Assembly (NCBI GenBank): GCA_002825465.1
Contig: PJER01000144.1
Coordinates: 1-5,177, forward strand
From: Candidatus Thorarchaeota archaeon MP8T_1
GTDB taxonomy: Archaea > Asgardarchaeota > Thorarchaeia > Thorarchaeales > Thorarchaeaceae
Direction of reading: 5' to 3'
Length of the DNA: 5,177 bases
Part shown: piece by piece, positions 4,259-5,177 of the stretch
Layout of the letters: each line of letters opens with the position of its first letter
Position numbering within the stretch: position 1 is the stretch's first letter
Notes under the pieces: model-generated
What the model was told of the DNA's origin: nothing
The model's input: only the letters and a program-made list of their open reading frames with translations
Databases searched by the model: none
Program-made: the position numbers and the translations under genes

Positions 4259-4936
4259 TTGAGCCGGATGAAACTCGTTTGGAAACCTGTCCACCTTGAG
4301 AAAAAGCTCGAGGCTTTGTTGAGCGCGATTGAGCTAACAGGAAAGGAAACCCAAACGAACAAACTACGACTTCACGCGAAACTCGACCGCTGGAGAGAAC
4401 AGCTCTTAGAAGTGCAGACTAGATTAAAGTATATCAATCGTGAACTAATCCCAAAATTAGAGAAGATACTAAATGTCAAGATAAAAAATACCGAACTCCT
4501 ACAGGTAGCAATGTTCCAGCCTAGTACAAAGAATCTATTCTTAGAACTTGAAACCCATTACAGGAATGAAAGAAAAATCCCGCTTAGTAATCATGGTTTT
4601 GCAGACCTCGTAGCGTTGAGCGAGATTGCTCAAATCATAGCGCTGCTTGGCGATGCTGCAATTGATATGGGTGTACTATATCAGTTGTGGCAACCGGATC
4701 CAAGTGATGTTGGGCACATCACGCAAAGAAAGTCGGAGATTGTCAGTAACGAACATATGGCCAACTTGTGTGACCGATGGGGACTCTATGAACACCGAAT
4801 TCATTTTGATCCAGAAGTACCAAGCAGAGCTGAGATAGAGCATGATAAAGGAACACTCATCGAAGCTATTTTTGGAATAATTCAGATGGAGCATGGATTT
4901 GGCAAAGTCATTGAAAATGTCAAACACCTTTTCTAG
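4259..4936 (+). CDS. RNase III-fold protein with degenerate active site
   Basis: This protein has 225 residues from TTG. Residues 1-62 are charged and helical, likely a coiled coil. From residue ~66 it follows the RNase III endonuclease domain: LEKILNVKIKNTELLQVAMFQ (68-87) matches the family start 'LEKxLGYxFKDxxLLxxALTH', IIALLGDAAIDMGVLYQLW (126-144) matches 'LEFLGDAVLxxxxxxxLF', KSEIVSNEHMANLCDRWGLYE (158-178) matches 'RAxLVSNxxLAxxAxxLGL', and GTLIEAIFGIIQMEHGF (198-214) matches 'DxxEALIGAIYLDGG'. Relative to E. coli, Asp45 (Asp132) and Glu117 (Glu202) are kept, but Glu41 is Ala128, Asp114 is Thr199 and Glu38 is Gln125. No dsRNA-binding domain follows. It may bind structured RNA without normal cleavage, as in ribosome-associated RNase III relatives. 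It is co-transcribed with the winged-helix gene. RNase III is uncommon in archaea. Confidence 0.72.
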   Translation: MSRMKLVWKPVHLEKKLEALLSAIELTGKETQTNKLRLHAKLDRWREQLLEVQTRLKYINRELIPKLEKILNVKIKNTELLQVAMFQPSTKNLFLELETHYRNERKIPLSNHGFADLVALSEIAQIIALLGDAAIDMGVLYQLWQPDPSDVGHITQRKSEIVSNEHMANLCDRWGLYEHRIHFDPEVPSRAEIEHDKGTLIEAIFGIIQMEHGFGKVIENVKHLF

Positions 4937-5177
4937 TATTCAAGAAAGTCGTATTCATCTTCTCGATAGGTAGGTGTATCTGCCATCGGAAACATCTCCT
5001 CAAACTTCTTTCTGACAGCATTTGCAATTGCAGGTTCAGTGTATACTCGAACGGAAGGAATTGTCCGTGACTGTTGCTTCAGAATCTGTAATAGAGGATA
5101 ACCTTCCTTTGTTTCATCAAGGCCAACTAGATCAAAACCACGTTCTCCACCGACCAAGAGGGGTATTTTACTCAAGG
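4933..5177 (-). CDS. Unrecognised protein, C-terminal part (likely 5' truncated by the window)
   Basis: The frame is open from the right edge to TAG at 4935-4933. A TTG at 5175 could start an 80-residue protein, but nothing upstream is visible, so the gene probably continues beyond the window. The visible protein begins IPLLVGGERGFDLVGLDET, a hydrophobic strand followed by a Gly-rich turn. It continues through a mixed helix/strand middle and ends in an acidic, Tyr-rich tail (YREDEYDFLEY). I do not recognise a family; the pattern suggests a small cytoplasmic alpha/beta domain. Its stop overlaps that of the convergent RNase III-like gene at a shared CTAG (4933-4936), leaving no room for a separate terminator. 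Confidence 0.6.
   Translation of the reverse strand, partial: LSKIPLLVGGERGFDLVGLDETKEGYPLLQILKQQSRTIPSVRVYTEPAIANAVRKKFEEMFPMADTPTYREDEYDFLEY

Overview
The window looks like a piece of an Asgard archaeal genome of moderate GC, perhaps Thorarchaeota-like, though the exact lineage is a guess. The main evidence is a full-length, eukaryote-like actin of 379 codons on the minus strand with all the nucleotide-binding motifs of true actin. Archaeal TATA-type promoter elements and a mix of leaderless-looking and Shine-Dalgarno starts agree with this.

Layout, left to right. (1) 568..1 minus: the 5' part of an S41-type (C-terminal-processing/tricorn-like) peptidase, cut by the window edge before its catalytic domain. 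(2) 671-2110: an unusual mosaic. Three copies of a ~110-bp segment, equal to the last ~15-18 codons of actin plus its stop codon, 3' UTR and hairpin terminator, lie at 671-779, 1165-1270 and 2001-2110. Only the third is attached to an intact actin gene. The two gaps between copies each hold one plus-strand gene: a small tail-anchored zinc-ribbon protein (850-1149) and a class I SAM methyltransferase (1315-1995). (3) 3196..2057 minus: actin. (4) 3197-3471: a divergent promoter region with a TATA box facing each way, a perfect 12-bp palindrome, a 5-3-5 inverted repeat next to one TATA box, and a hairpin in the predicted actin leader. (5) 3472-4936 plus: a two-gene operon. The first gene is a winged-helix protein with a Rossmann/CARF-like C-terminal domain. 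The second is an RNase III-fold protein that lacks two of the four usual catalytic acidic residues. (6) 5177..4933 minus: the 3' end of an unrecognised gene whose stop codon interlocks with the RNase III gene stop in a shared CTAG.

The two most interesting points are these. First, the 3' end of the actin gene is repeated as isolated tails with terminators, with single-gene inserts between them. This could reflect decayed tandem actin paralogues or an integration process that uses the actin 3' end. Second, a candidate ligand-sensing regulator is operon-linked to a degenerate RNase III-fold protein and divergently transcribed from actin. Both functional readings are inferences from sequence inspection alone; no database search was run.
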